Part shown: in pieces, positions 44,875 to 54,325 of the stretch | Layout: every line of letters starts with the position of its first letter | Numbering within the stretch: position 1 is the first letter of the stretch | Source of the DNA: Chitinophaga hostae | GTDB lineage: Bacteria > Bacteroidota > Bacteroidia > Chitinophagales > Chitinophagaceae | Direction of reading: 5' to 3' | NCBI RefSeq assembly: GCF_018224885.1 | Contig: NZ_JAGTXB010000014.1 | Location: 124,001-188,000, forward strand | DNA: 64,000 nt | The notes under the pieces: model-generated | Database searches by the model: none | Told to the model about the DNA's origin: nothing | Seen by the model: the letters and a program-made list of their open reading frames with translations, nothing else | Made by a program: the position numbers and the translations under genes

Positions 44875-44932
44875 GATGGCTGGATTTTAAGGGTGATGAT
44901 AATGGTAGTAGTCAACAACCAGGCACAAAAAA

Positions 44933-44990
44933 AGTTGCTGAACACCGGGAGGATTTTTTAGGATAAAAAAAACCGCGGTATTCAGCAACT
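44933..44990. terminator. Probable terminator after the fucosidase gene
   Basis: Arms 44933-44947 and 44976-44990 pair over 15 bases with one mismatch and a 28-base loop. A shorter CAACC/GGTTG hairpin overlaps 44993-45005. They lie between the fucosidase stop and the CDGSH start, both on the minus strand. Confidence 0.45.
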
Positions 44991-45008
44991 TCCAACCAAA
45001 GGGTTGTT

Positions 45009-46352
45009 TTATTGTAACACTAACTCAACAACAGGTATCTCCATGTTTGGCTTTCTTTCCGGAAGCTGTAATTCCACATCGTCTCCCTTCGCAGAGAACT
45101 TCACTTCGGAATTGTCGTGCAGGAACTGGGCATATTTTACTTTGCCGTTGTATCCCGGAAGTACCAGTTTCCCGTTATAATCCAACAGGTGTACATACAG
45201 TTTTTTAGTGGTTGGATTATAGGTGAGCATGGTTTTTTCAGGTGTTTGATATGATTCCGGTGCATAGGTACAGCCATAAATAGATTCGCTGTTGCCTTTC
45301 ATCCAATCGCCGATATTGCCCAGCGCGTTTTGGGCGCGGTAGTCAAAAACGCCGCGGGCAGTGGGGCCTACATTAAGAATGAGGTTCCCGCCTTTACTTA
45401 CGGAGGCGATCAGCAGCTGCAGCAGTTCGTGCGTGCTTTTCCAGGAATTTTCATCGCGGTAGTAGCCCCAGGAACCGGAGAAGGTTTGGCAGGTTTCCCA
45501 TGTTTTGCCGCGGTACTGCGCCAGCTCTTCTACTTTTACCTGTTCAGGGGTCAGGAAGTCGGCGCCGTCTTCATATTCATCCAGGTTTAACCGGTTGTCT
45601 ACGATGATGGAGGGTTGCAGTTTGCGGATCATTTTCAGCAGGTTCACTGCATCCCAGTCATCTTTGCCTTTACCGTGTTTGCCGGGGTAAGAAAAGTCAA
45701 GCCAGAGGATATCTATTTTACCATAACGGGTCAGCAGTTCTGTGATCTGGTTTTTCATATACTGCCGGTACTTATTCATATCCTTGCCTTTGTTCAGCCG
45801 GTCGTAGGCGCTGTCGGGCATATTATCGCCGCGCTGCGGATGCACACCGTCGATCGTGAAATCCGGATGGTGCCAGTCAATCAGTGAATAATAAAATCCA
45901 ACTTTAATACCTTCTGCGCGAAACGCGTCCACAAACTCTTTTACGAGGTCGCGTCTGGCGAGAGTATTAGTGGCTTTATAATCCGTATACCTGGAGTCAA
46001 ACAAACAAAAACCTTCATGGTGTTTGGTGGTCAGTACGGCGTACTTCATACCAGCGGCCTTTGCCTGTTTGGCCCAGGATTTCGGATCGAACTGATTGGG
46101 GTTAAATAAGTCGAAATATTTCTGGTATTGTTCGTTGGTCAGGCGCTCATTGTGTTTCACCCATTCGTGCCTGGCCGGGAGGGCATACAGGCCCCAGTGG
46201 ATGAACATCCCAAAACGGTCGTGCGTCCACCAGGCCATACGTTGTTCTTTTTGTGCGGCTGTTTCCGTGCCTATTCTTTTTTTCTCCTGTGCCTGCAGGG
46301 AGAAGAGCGGACCCAGTAGCAAAGCTGCTACCAGCAGTTGTTTCATTCGCAT
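45009..46352 (-). CDS. GH29 alpha-L-fucosidase
   Basis: The 447-residue secreted enzyme removes alpha-L-fucose from glycans by a retaining mechanism. After a signal peptide ending LQAQ come the GH29 segments WWTHDRFGMFIHWGLYALPA, split at residues 41-60, YAVLTTKHHEGFCLFDS with its substrate-binding His pair, and the nucleophile region KIDILWLDFSYPG, where Asp219 is the expected nucleophile. A C-terminal beta-sandwich follows. The gene starts six bases from the preceding lipoprotein stop, so it is part of the SusCD transcript, and fucose is the best clue to the target of the whole locus. Confidence 0.94.
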   Translation of the reverse strand: MRMKQLLVAALLLGPLFSLQAQEKKRIGTETAAQKEQRMAWWTHDRFGMFIHWGLYALPARHEWVKHNERLTNEQYQKYFDLFNPNQFDPKSWAKQAKAAGMKYAVLTTKHHEGFCLFDSRYTDYKATNTLARRDLVKEFVDAFRAEGIKVGFYYSLIDWHHPDFTIDGVHPQRGDNMPDSAYDRLNKGKDMNKYRQYMKNQITELLTRYGKIDILWLDFSYPGKHGKGKDDWDAVNLLKMIRKLQPSIIVDNRLNLDEYEDGADFLTPEQVKVEELAQYRGKTWETCQTFSGSWGYYRDENSWKSTHELLQLLIASVSKGGNLILNVGPTARGVFDYRAQNALGNIGDWMKGNSESIYGCTYAPESYQTPEKTMLTYNPTTKKLYVHLLDYNGKLVLPGYNGKVKYAQFLHDNSEVKFSAKGDDVELQLPERKPNMEIPVVELVLQ

Positions 46353-46358
46353 GTGTCT

Positions 46359-47543
46359 TTATTTGTCTTTGATCAATAATACTTTGTTTACGCGGATTGT
46401 TTGTTCTGCCGGCGATGCATAGGTACCCACAAATCCTACGGTAACGGTGGTTGTGGCCTCCAGCGTAAATCCGGCCGAAGCGTATTTGTTGCTGTTATTA
46501 ATAATTTTTGCGGAGCCGATGGCGGTACCTATCTGGGCAATATCCGGCAATGCATTACCGGTAGCTACGGCCAGGTAAGTGTTTTCGAGGGTGTTATCGA
46601 TATTGGATATATCTGCCTCAAACTTATAATTACCGGCAGGCAGCGTAATGGTCTGGTATATTTTACCGTTGGTGATGGTACCGTTGTCCCAGATCCCGAG
46701 CGTTAAGCGGCCTTGCCCGCCTATTTCGTCATAGGTGCCGTTTCTGCCGGCTTCACTGTTGTATTTCCAGTCTTTCAGCTGTCCGAAGCGACCGCCGGGC
46801 ATCTGTACGGGATCCCGCACAAAGGGGGCGCCCGGATTTAGTATATACTTCGCCGTTAGATCTTCCTTTACGCCGGAGGTGGTAAAGGCGGTATGAAAGG
46901 TATCCACCGCAATCGGGTCTGGCAAGTACAGGGTGCGGTAGCTGAAGTTGCTGCCGGACAAATAATTGGGGAGTGTGGTTACCTGGTCTTCCGGTTCTGC
47001 GCGGATGATGGTATCATGCAGTACATGATCACTGGAGGTATACTGCACTTGCATGCCAATGATGCCGCCGGTGGTATCTATGTTTACCCAGGGTATTACC
47101 GCATTCCCGTTTTTCATTTCTGCGCTGCCGAAGGCCCTGGTGAGGAGGGCATCTTCATAAAAACTGCCATAACAGAAGCCGGTGATCTCGGTTCTTACGG
47201 AGGTGTTACCATCTTTATCAAAATTATAGATCTCAAAACCGTAGGCTCTTTCTTCCAGGTGATCTATAAAAACGCGGATGGTATCCACGCCGGAGGTACG
47301 CTTAATATCAATGGTGGTAGAGTCTTTCCGGTTGTTCCAGTAAATTTTTGATTTCGTGATTTTAGGATCGGCAATCAGCAGCCAGGATAACTGCACGCGG
47401 TTACGGCCCGGGTGTAATTTCAGGGAGTCGGCTTTGCCGGTATAAAGTATTTCCCCGTTTTTTATATACTTTTTATAGTCGTCCTGTTTGGAGCAGGCGG
47501 TAAACAGCAGCAGGGAAAGTATGATATAGCTTATTGTGCGCAT
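46359..47543 (-). CDS. SusE-like surface lipoprotein (DUF4998/DUF5013)
   Basis: This 394-residue lipoprotein has the lipobox LLFTAC and the acidic post-Cys residues SKQDDYK. The front half, LHPGRNRVQLSWLLIADPKITKSKIYW in two pieces, matches DUF4998, a fibronectin-like domain of glycan-binding lipoproteins. The C-terminal part, with YNSEAGRNGTYDEIGG and ITLPAGNYKFEAD, matches DUF5013. Proteins with this pair sit beside SusCD genes and are thought to hold glycan on the cell surface. It is 25 bases from the upstream lipoprotein gene and six bases before the fucosidase. Confidence 0.82.
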   Translation of the reverse strand: MRTISYIILSLLLFTACSKQDDYKKYIKNGEILYTGKADSLKLHPGRNRVQLSWLLIADPKITKSKIYWNNRKDSTTIDIKRTSGVDTIRVFIDHLEERAYGFEIYNFDKDGNTSVRTEITGFCYGSFYEDALLTRAFGSAEMKNGNAVIPWVNIDTTGGIIGMQVQYTSSDHVLHDTIIRAEPEDQVTTLPNYLSGSNFSYRTLYLPDPIAVDTFHTAFTTSGVKEDLTAKYILNPGAPFVRDPVQMPGGRFGQLKDWKYNSEAGRNGTYDEIGGQGRLTLGIWDNGTITNGKIYQTITLPAGNYKFEADISNIDNTLENTYLAVATGNALPDIAQIGTAIGSAKIINNSNKYASAGFTLEATTTVTVGFVGTYASPAEQTIRVNKVLLIKDK

Positions 47544-47568
47544 AAATTTTTTTTTAGGTAGATGATCA

Positions 47569-48738
47569 TCATTTGTCGTTACCCCAGAATTTCATTTCCT
47601 GTATGTTGGCAGCGTATCCGCCGTCTGTCCAGGTACGCAGGATCTTAATACGGATGTATCTCACGCGGGGCGCGTCCAGCGGAACGGTCATCTGTTCCCC
47701 GGCGATGCTGGCATCGATATCGTCCTGTGTTTTTTGTCCTACAGGCAAACCCGATGGTTTTATCACGGTATGCTCTACCAGTTTTGTCCAGCTATCCCAG
47801 CTGCCGTCAGAGGCAGGGTTCACGGAGCCCCAAATTTCAAATTTGCGCAGATTATTTTGCAGATAGATCCACTCGTTGGGGCGCTGCCACAGCGTGATGC
47901 GGCTCAACTGGGCAGTTACGCCGAGGTCAAAGGAAATAGACATGGGGAATCCGTCGAGTTTATCGGCAGAGTGCCACATGGTACCGTTCCATAAACCGGA
48001 AATAGGGAAGCCCCATCCAAAGTCGGTATCTCCCGGAAGTTTTACTTCCCGGAAGGTGGATTTATCGAGCAACTTTTCAAAGAGTGGCTCCACTTCCTGG
48101 AACATGGTATCAGACTGGTTGCCCCAATGGTCTCTTACAAAGAATCCGAACTTTGTTTTTACCGCTGCAAATCCTCTTACAGAATAGCTGCCGCCGGGTA
48201 GTTTGGTATAGTGTACATCAGAAGGTACCAGTGCGCCGAGAGAATCGGTCACGAGTGTAACGATGGCCAGATCTGCCTTTGTTTCATTAGCAAATTTGAT
48301 GTTGATACCACCGAAATCCTTCTTCACCAACAGGGATTTTCTTACGTCCATCATGGGGGGCGACAAGGGTTTTACGGCCGTGGTTACCGCATCGGAGGCT
48401 ACTTCATTACGGCTCACCACATAGAGCGCAATGTCATGCGTGGCGGTATCACCAAAGCCATCTACTACCAGGAAGTTATTATAGTAAGATGAACGGATTT
48501 CCCTGGCCTGTTGTCCTGATTTGATCTTATAGACGGCTTTTACATAAAGGATATCTTTGTTTGTTGGAAGGCTGTAGCTGATTTTAGCAGCGCCGGGCAT
48601 GTTGGTGATGACGACATTTTTCAATACATCCGGTTTTTCGCCTTCGGTATTGACAGGGGTATGTGTTTCTTTTTTACAACCAGCCAGCAGCAAGGATATG
48701 GAGCTGGTGAGCAGTAGCAGGAATTTATATGGTTTCAT
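47569..48738 (-). CDS. SusF-like surface lipoprotein (DUF4959/DUF5126/DUF5000)
   Basis: The 389-residue lipoprotein has the lipobox LLLAGC. Three domains follow: a DUF4959-like region (VVITNMPGAAKISYSLP, then KDILYVKAVY), a DUF5126-like region (FVRDHWGNQSD), and a C-terminal DUF5000 region that resembles an F5/8 type C discoidin domain (WHSADKLDGFPMSISFDLG, LRKFEIWGS). The last is a likely carbohydrate-binding module. It lies 33 bases after susD and belongs to the same transcript. I expect it to aid capture of the fucosylated glycan. Confidence 0.85.
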   Translation of the reverse strand: MKPYKFLLLLTSSISLLLAGCKKETHTPVNTEGEKPDVLKNVVITNMPGAAKISYSLPTNKDILYVKAVYKIKSGQQAREIRSSYYNNFLVVDGFGDTATHDIALYVVSRNEVASDAVTTAVKPLSPPMMDVRKSLLVKKDFGGINIKFANETKADLAIVTLVTDSLGALVPSDVHYTKLPGGSYSVRGFAAVKTKFGFFVRDHWGNQSDTMFQEVEPLFEKLLDKSTFREVKLPGDTDFGWGFPISGLWNGTMWHSADKLDGFPMSISFDLGVTAQLSRITLWQRPNEWIYLQNNLRKFEIWGSVNPASDGSWDSWTKLVEHTVIKPSGLPVGQKTQDDIDASIAGEQMTVPLDAPRVRYIRIKILRTWTDGGYAANIQEMKFWGNDK

Positions 48739-48771
48739 GTTATTAGCAGTTTAAATCAGTAAATAAAATAG

Positions 48772-50670
48772 TTACCATCCAAAGCTTTGCACCAGTTTGG
48801 GATTGTTCAGCAGATCCCAGTTGTCGAGCGGCCAGAAGTAGTTGCGTACCTGGAATGTTTGGCGGAACAGTGTGCGTACGCGGTAGTAGAAATTGGGATC
48901 CGACTGATCCACATCCCATCCGGTAACGGGTTTGTTCAGTTCTTCCATACTTTTTTTCCAGCGGCGCAGATCCCAGAAGCGGGCGCCTTCAAACGCGAGT
49001 TCTATCAGTCTTTCCTGCTGAATGATCTGGCGGAATCCTTCTTTGGTCTGGAATTTTCCCGGTTGTTTGGAGTAGTTGGTCCAGGATGTTTGTACGGTTG
49101 GTAAACCGGCCCTGGCCCTTACTTTATCTATGTATTTAAAGGCTTCTTCCTGTGGCCCGCTTTGTTCGTTCAGCGCTTCTGCGTATAACAGGTAGAGGTC
49201 TGCCAGGCGCATTTCCGGCCATGCATATTGTTCTACATACAGTCCCTGGCCTTCCGGTATTTCATTTTTCCAGCTCACCATTTTTTTGCAGAAGTAGCCG
49301 GTTACGTTGTTATCATAGATGTTTTTTCTTGTTTGCCATTGTCCTGCTTTTGATTCTATATGAAACATTTTTTTCTCCATTCTCCACATAGCGCCATCAA
49401 AACCAAGGTCGGCATAGAAGCGTGGCTCCCTGTTAAAATGCAGGGAAGCGGTGGTATATCCTTCCTGTATCAGTTCTCCTTCTGCATGCGTAGCTGTTCT
49501 GAGTTGTGTGCGGTTAGCGAAATCCCAGGTTTTGTCTTCGTTGATGGGGACTCCTTTATCAGTATAAAACATTTCTGCCATTTTCATGGTAGGAGCAATG
49601 CTGCCCAGGGTAGATTCGTTACCCAGTCTGGCCGGGTCGAGGCGGGGCATCATTTGCCGTTGTATATCATAGGTAGAGGTGTTGGGATTATTCCAGATCA
49701 TTTCCGCGTTCCATTGTTCGCAGGTGGCGTTCCGCAGCGACATTTGCCTGGTGAGGGTATCGGATAAAGTAACACCCAGTTCACCGAAAGTATACAGCTG
49801 GATACCTACGCTTTCGCAATGTGTAATGGCGGCTTTACAGGCTTCGGCGGCAACTTTCCATTTTCCTGCGTCGAAGGCGGGATTAAACATGGGCGTACCA
49901 TCATAATTTTTGTAGCCGGTATAATCGGGGTTGCCGTTAAACAGCGGGCTGGCGGCTGTTACCAATACGCGTGCCTTGATGGCGAGTGCGATGGATTTTG
50001 TCATACGGCCCAGCTCTGTGGATCTGTCGGCGATGATGTCGGGTAAACCGGCAGCAGCGGTATCCAGCAGATGAGAAATATAGTTGAAAACCGTATCTAC
50101 GTGTACACGGGGAACTTTTGTTTCTTCGGCCGTGCTGGAAATGGACAGGTTTTTATCGATGATAGGAATAGGACCATAGGTACGCAGCAGGATCCAGTGA
50201 TAATAGGCTTTCAGAAATTTCACTTCTGCAATCCAGCGATCCTTTTCGCCCTGGCGCATGTCTACCACTTTATGGATATTATCGAGGAAGATGTTGCAAT
50301 CGCGGAGGGCCTTGTAGTTAATGCTCCATTGTGACATATAAATAATGTTGGCACTGAGGAAGCCCTGCGCTATCTGCCAGGGTTCTTCGCTGCTGCTGTA
50401 GGGCCGCATCATCCAGTATTCATCGCCTGCCAGCAGCGCGGGATTGCTTCCTACATTGGCGCTGGAAGGGAGGTAGGAGTAGCAGGTGAACAGGTACTTC
50501 TCTGCCTCTGCACGCATGGTAAATGCGTTATCGATGGTAGCCACGTTATCGGGTACTACGTCCAGGAATTTTTTACAGGCAGTAAACTGGACTAACAGCA
50601 GGCAAAGCAGCAGTGCTGGCAGGTGCCGGCGAAAGACAGGTGTATATTTGGTCGTATCAGAAGTTTTCAT
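48772..50670 (-). CDS. susD: SusD/RagB nutrient-binding lipoprotein
   Basis: The lipoprotein caps the SusC channel and binds the glycan before uptake. I chose the ATG at 50670 (632 residues); the longer frame begins with TTG and overlaps the susC stop. The lipobox is LVQFTAC followed by KKFLDVVPDN, then the TPR-like helical scaffold (KDRWIAEVKFLKAYYHWILLR, in pieces) and the C-terminal ELAFEGARFWDLRRWKK and WPLDNWDLLNNPKLVQSFGW segments, all standard for SusD. It follows susC by 23 bases. The C-terminus also serves as reference for the SusD scrap at 8543. Confidence 0.96.
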   Translation of the reverse strand: MKTSDTTKYTPVFRRHLPALLLCLLLVQFTACKKFLDVVPDNVATIDNAFTMRAEAEKYLFTCYSYLPSSANVGSNPALLAGDEYWMMRPYSSSEEPWQIAQGFLSANIIYMSQWSINYKALRDCNIFLDNIHKVVDMRQGEKDRWIAEVKFLKAYYHWILLRTYGPIPIIDKNLSISSTAEETKVPRVHVDTVFNYISHLLDTAAAGLPDIIADRSTELGRMTKSIALAIKARVLVTAASPLFNGNPDYTGYKNYDGTPMFNPAFDAGKWKVAAEACKAAITHCESVGIQLYTFGELGVTLSDTLTRQMSLRNATCEQWNAEMIWNNPNTSTYDIQRQMMPRLDPARLGNESTLGSIAPTMKMAEMFYTDKGVPINEDKTWDFANRTQLRTATHAEGELIQEGYTTASLHFNREPRFYADLGFDGAMWRMEKKMFHIESKAGQWQTRKNIYDNNVTGYFCKKMVSWKNEIPEGQGLYVEQYAWPEMRLADLYLLYAEALNEQSGPQEEAFKYIDKVRARAGLPTVQTSWTNYSKQPGKFQTKEGFRQIIQQERLIELAFEGARFWDLRRWKKSMEELNKPVTGWDVDQSDPNFYYRVRTLFRQTFQVRNYFWPLDNWDLLNNPKLVQSFGW

Positions 50671-50693
50671 TTTTTGCACAATTAAACGGTGAA

Positions 50694-53600
50694 TCAAAGT
50701 CCCAGGTTGATGCCGAGGTTTATTACACGTTGTACCGGGTAGCCGAGGCCGTTACCTCCCATTTCAGGATCCCAGGTTTTAAATTTGCTCAGGGCAAACA
50801 GGTTGGAGGCATTCGCATAAATACGGGCGGTACTCATGTGGGCCCTGTCCAGTAAGCTTTTGGAGACGGTGAATCCCAGTTCCACCGTTTTTAACCGCAG
50901 GAAATTGCCGTTGCGCATCCACCAGGTAGACTGCTGCTGGTTATTCCAGTTAAACTCGTTGCTTAACCGTGGCCAGAAGGCGTACAAATTTCTGTTGCCT
51001 TCACTCCAGTGATCATCCGCGATAGCCTGCAGCAGGCCATGTTGTCCGCCTTCGTTGAGTACAAAGGGAGCGGTACGGTATGGATCGATCCAGAAGGACG
51101 ACCTGGCAGATCCCTGGAAGAAGAAGCTCAGATCCAGTTGTTTGTAGCCAAAGGAAAAACCGAAGCCGTAGGTGATTTCCGGCGTGGTAGGTAAGCCGAT
51201 AGGTACCGCATCGGCGCTGTTAATGATGCCATCGCCGTTTACATCATGAAATTTGATATCACCGCCCAGTACCTGTTGTCCCCAGTTTTGGTTGGCGGAG
51301 TTGGCCACTTCCTGGTCATCTACAAATAATCTTTCTGCAATGTATCCCCATTGTTGGGAAAGCGGTTTACCCACGCGTGAGCGGTATGCATCGGGATATA
51401 CAGGTTCTTCATTTACGAGCAGCTTGCTGGTAGCGTACGTGAAGTTACCACGGAACTGTACAAAGGAGTTGTTGTTAAAGCTTTTGGTATAGTCCACTGC
51501 CAGATCCACCCCTTTGCCGGAGGCTTCGCCCACATTCGCTTGCGTGGCAGCGCTAAGTCCCATTGTGCTGGGAATGGTACTCCTGGTCATCAGGATATTT
51601 GTGCGGTGTTCCTGGTATACATCCAGTTGCACGTTCATGGCGTGGAACAGACCCAGTTCAAGTCCCAGGTTTGTTTTATAGGATTTTTCCCAGGTAATAT
51701 CACGGTTTTCATAGCGGCTAACGGAAACGCCTGTATTAGAATAACCTCTTTTTTCTCCGAAAGTAGCGCCATGGGAAGGATCGTTCATATTTACTTCCGA
51801 CAGGTAAAAGAAACGATCGGAGTCGTTACCGATCTGGTCATTACCCACTATACCGTAGGTAGCGCGCAGTTTCAGTTTATCGATGGTGCGGGTGAGTGGT
51901 TTAAAGAAGGCTTCTTCCTGCACGTTCCAGGCTATACCTGCAGACGGAAAAAATCCGAAGCGGTGATTGCTGGCAAAACGTTCGGAGCCATTGTATCCAA
52001 AATTTATTTCGGCCAGGTAGCGGTTGTCGTAGCCGTAGGTAAAGCGGCCGGAAACGCCCTGGTTACGGTGCGGCAGCGATGATTGCAGACTGCCCGCGTT
52101 TGCCGAAAGGTTGCTGCGGATTAGCCCGATGAGCATACCGGATACGCTATGCACGGTATTAAACTGTTGGTTGTAATTCACCGCAGCCTCCATATAGGCG
52201 GTAGTGTTCAGCTGTTTGTTACCGGGGCTGTAGTTAAGATATTCTGTACCGTTTGTATTCAGGGAAGTGAGCTGTGGTGTTTTGGTAAACTGGTCATATT
52301 TCAATGTATAGAAATAGGGGGTATATTGTCTTGTTACATCAAAATAGGAGTAACGCTCCGTATAACCCATCATCCTGGCGCTAAGGCCGGGCAGGAGAAA
52401 TTTAAAATCCTGTTTTAATTCCACCTGCACCAGGAGGGTGGAAGTATTGTATTGCGTATAGCCGGAAACGGAGTTGGCGTATGGATTGTTGTAGAGGTTA
52501 CCGCCGTTGCCGGGGAGACCGGGGAATCCCGGTTTTACAGCGTTCCCAAACAATGGATGTTTTAAATCGGGTGCATAGCTGGCAGGATATACAGCCGGGA
52601 ACATTACCGGGTTGGCCCAAACGGTTTGGGAAAACAATTCGGAGCCACCGCCAACAGGACCATTATAATCGTCGAATTGTCCGTAGGTACGTACAATTGC
52701 GGTAGTAGTAGGCGTGAGATTGATATTCACGTTGGAACGGAGCGCGTAATTTTTCAGTTTGATGTTGCTGTTGAAATTATTCCGCTTATCTACGTTCAAT
52801 ACGCCATTGTCGATATTATAGGTGCCTGCAATATAGAACTGCGCTATTTTTCCTCCGCCTTTCAGGTTGAAGTTGGTGCGTTGGTTCACAGTGTAGTCTT
52901 TGATCAGTTGTTTTACCCAGTTGTTGTTGGGATAGAGCAGGGGATCATCGCCGGCGGCGGTATGATCTATTTTTGACTGCGAATACTGTACGTCCTGGAG
53001 TGGGTTCCTGGTGAGCACGGCTTCGTTGGCCAGCTTCATATAGGTGATGTTATCGGCAAACTTAAAGTTGCGGGTATTGCCGGACACGGAATTTTCAAAG
53101 CGCACATCAAAGCTGGTTTTTGCCTCCACACCGGATTTGGTGGTTACCAATACTACGCCGTTGGCGCCCCTGGCGCCATACAGGGATGATGCGGTGGCAT
53201 CTTTCAAAATAGAAAAACCGGCGATATCATCGGGTTGCAGGCGTGCCAGGTCGTTGGTGCTGGATTCCATACCATCGATGAGGATGAGCGGATCTACTTT
53301 ACCTGTACCAAAGGTGGTGATACCCCTGATAAAGAAGCTGGCATTATCTCTGCCCGGTTCGCCGCTGCGTTGGTAGGAAATAACGCCCGACAGCCGGCCG
53401 GCGAGCATAGTGGTGAGGTTGCTGGTTGGCCCTTTCAGCTCTTTCGGGTTGATGCTGGTAACGGCGCTCACCATACTGGCTTTTTTCTGCGTACCGTATG
53501 CTACCACTACTACTTCACCTACATCGGATACTTTGGGCTGCATCACGATTTTAAGCAGTTTATCACTTTTAACAGCCACTGTTTGGGGCAGCATACCAAT

Positions 53601-54152
53601 CATGGTAAACATAAGGCTGTCGCCTACATTGGCCTCGATGGTAAAGATGCCGAGGTCGTCTGTAAGCGCGTTGGAGCGTCCTGATTTGTTGACCACTGTA
53701 ACGCCTACCATGGGATTGCCGTTACTTTCGGTTACCTGTCCCTTTATTTTTATACGGGCCACTTCCGGGACGGTGCTGGCGATGACCGCTTTCTTTTTGA
53801 TAATAATACTTTTTTTAACGATGGAATACGTAAGTGGCTGATCTCTGAACACGTCTTCCAGTATACGTTCCAGGGGGGCGGCATCCTGTGAGCAGTTAAC
53901 GGGTTTGGCATTGTCGATCATTTGCAGATCAAAAACAAAAACATAACCCGTTTGCTGCCGGATGGATTTAAACACTTCCAGCAGGGGGGCTGCTTTTACG
54001 TGGAGCGTAACCGGCTGTGCATAGCCACTGGCGGTAGCTTGGAACACTGCAGATAGTAGCAGGAGTAAGGTTAATTTCATAAAGCGAAATAGTTTTTGGT
54101 TTGATGAAACACGCCGTCTGAGGAGGCGTACTTTTTGAAAAGCTTGCATCAT
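50694..54152 (-). CDS. susC: SusC/RagA TonB-linked outer-membrane transporter with STN domain
   Basis: The 1152-residue protein imports oligosaccharides through the outer membrane using TonB. In order it has a long signal region ending YAQPV, a secretin/TonB N-terminal STN domain (about 45-120: AAPLLEVFKSIRQQTGYVFVF), a carboxypeptidase-D-like domain (about 133-205), the plug (GTQKKASMVSAVTSI and then ILKDATASSLYGARGANGVV, in part) and a barrel. The STN domain is the part that signals to FecR-type anti-sigma factors, which fits the two genes upstream. The first of two adjacent ATG codons is used here; starts further in are possible. Confidence 0.96.
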   Translation of the reverse strand: MMQAFQKVRLLRRRVSSNQKLFRFMKLTLLLLLSAVFQATASGYAQPVTLHVKAAPLLEVFKSIRQQTGYVFVFDLQMIDNAKPVNCSQDAAPLERILEDVFRDQPLTYSIVKKSIIIKKKAVIASTVPEVARIKIKGQVTESNGNPMVGVTVVNKSGRSNALTDDLGIFTIEANVGDSLMFTMIGMLPQTVAVKSDKLLKIVMQPKVSDVGEVVVVAYGTQKKASMVSAVTSINPKELKGPTSNLTTMLAGRLSGVISYQRSGEPGRDNASFFIRGITTFGTGKVDPLILIDGMESSTNDLARLQPDDIAGFSILKDATASSLYGARGANGVVLVTTKSGVEAKTSFDVRFENSVSGNTRNFKFADNITYMKLANEAVLTRNPLQDVQYSQSKIDHTAAGDDPLLYPNNNWVKQLIKDYTVNQRTNFNLKGGGKIAQFYIAGTYNIDNGVLNVDKRNNFNSNIKLKNYALRSNVNINLTPTTTAIVRTYGQFDDYNGPVGGGSELFSQTVWANPVMFPAVYPASYAPDLKHPLFGNAVKPGFPGLPGNGGNLYNNPYANSVSGYTQYNTSTLLVQVELKQDFKFLLPGLSARMMGYTERYSYFDVTRQYTPYFYTLKYDQFTKTPQLTSLNTNGTEYLNYSPGNKQLNTTAYMEAAVNYNQQFNTVHSVSGMLIGLIRSNLSANAGSLQSSLPHRNQGVSGRFTYGYDNRYLAEINFGYNGSERFASNHRFGFFPSAGIAWNVQEEAFFKPLTRTIDKLKLRATYGIVGNDQIGNDSDRFFYLSEVNMNDPSHGATFGEKRGYSNTGVSVSRYENRDITWEKSYKTNLGLELGLFHAMNVQLDVYQEHRTNILMTRSTIPSTMGLSAATQANVGEASGKGVDLAVDYTKSFNNNSFVQFRGNFTYATSKLLVNEEPVYPDAYRSRVGKPLSQQWGYIAERLFVDDQEVANSANQNWGQQVLGGDIKFHDVNGDGIINSADAVPIGLPTTPEITYGFGFSFGYKQLDLSFFFQGSARSSFWIDPYRTAPFVLNEGGQHGLLQAIADDHWSEGNRNLYAFWPRLSNEFNWNNQQQSTWWMRNGNFLRLKTVELGFTVSKSLLDRAHMSTARIYANASNLFALSKFKTWDPEMGGNGLGYPVQRVINLGINLGL

Positions 54153-54325
54153 TTGTTTTTCCTGTTGATGTTTGTTAAGGAGGCATACCTCCGGAAAGCG
54201 CGTGCATAGCTACGCCAGGGCGGGGCTGCCGCCTGTTATTGTTTACTGTCCGGTGATACTGTGATACGTTAGTTTGCTGTCGAATTTGGTTGATACTTAT
54301 TTCATAATCGTTACTTGTAGGTGTT
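54153..54325 (-). promoter_or_regulatory. susC leader region
   Basis: This 173-base gap between fecR and susC is the place for the sigma-factor-dependent promoter of the locus. I do not see a consensus that I can name, and no long hairpin. Confidence 0.3.
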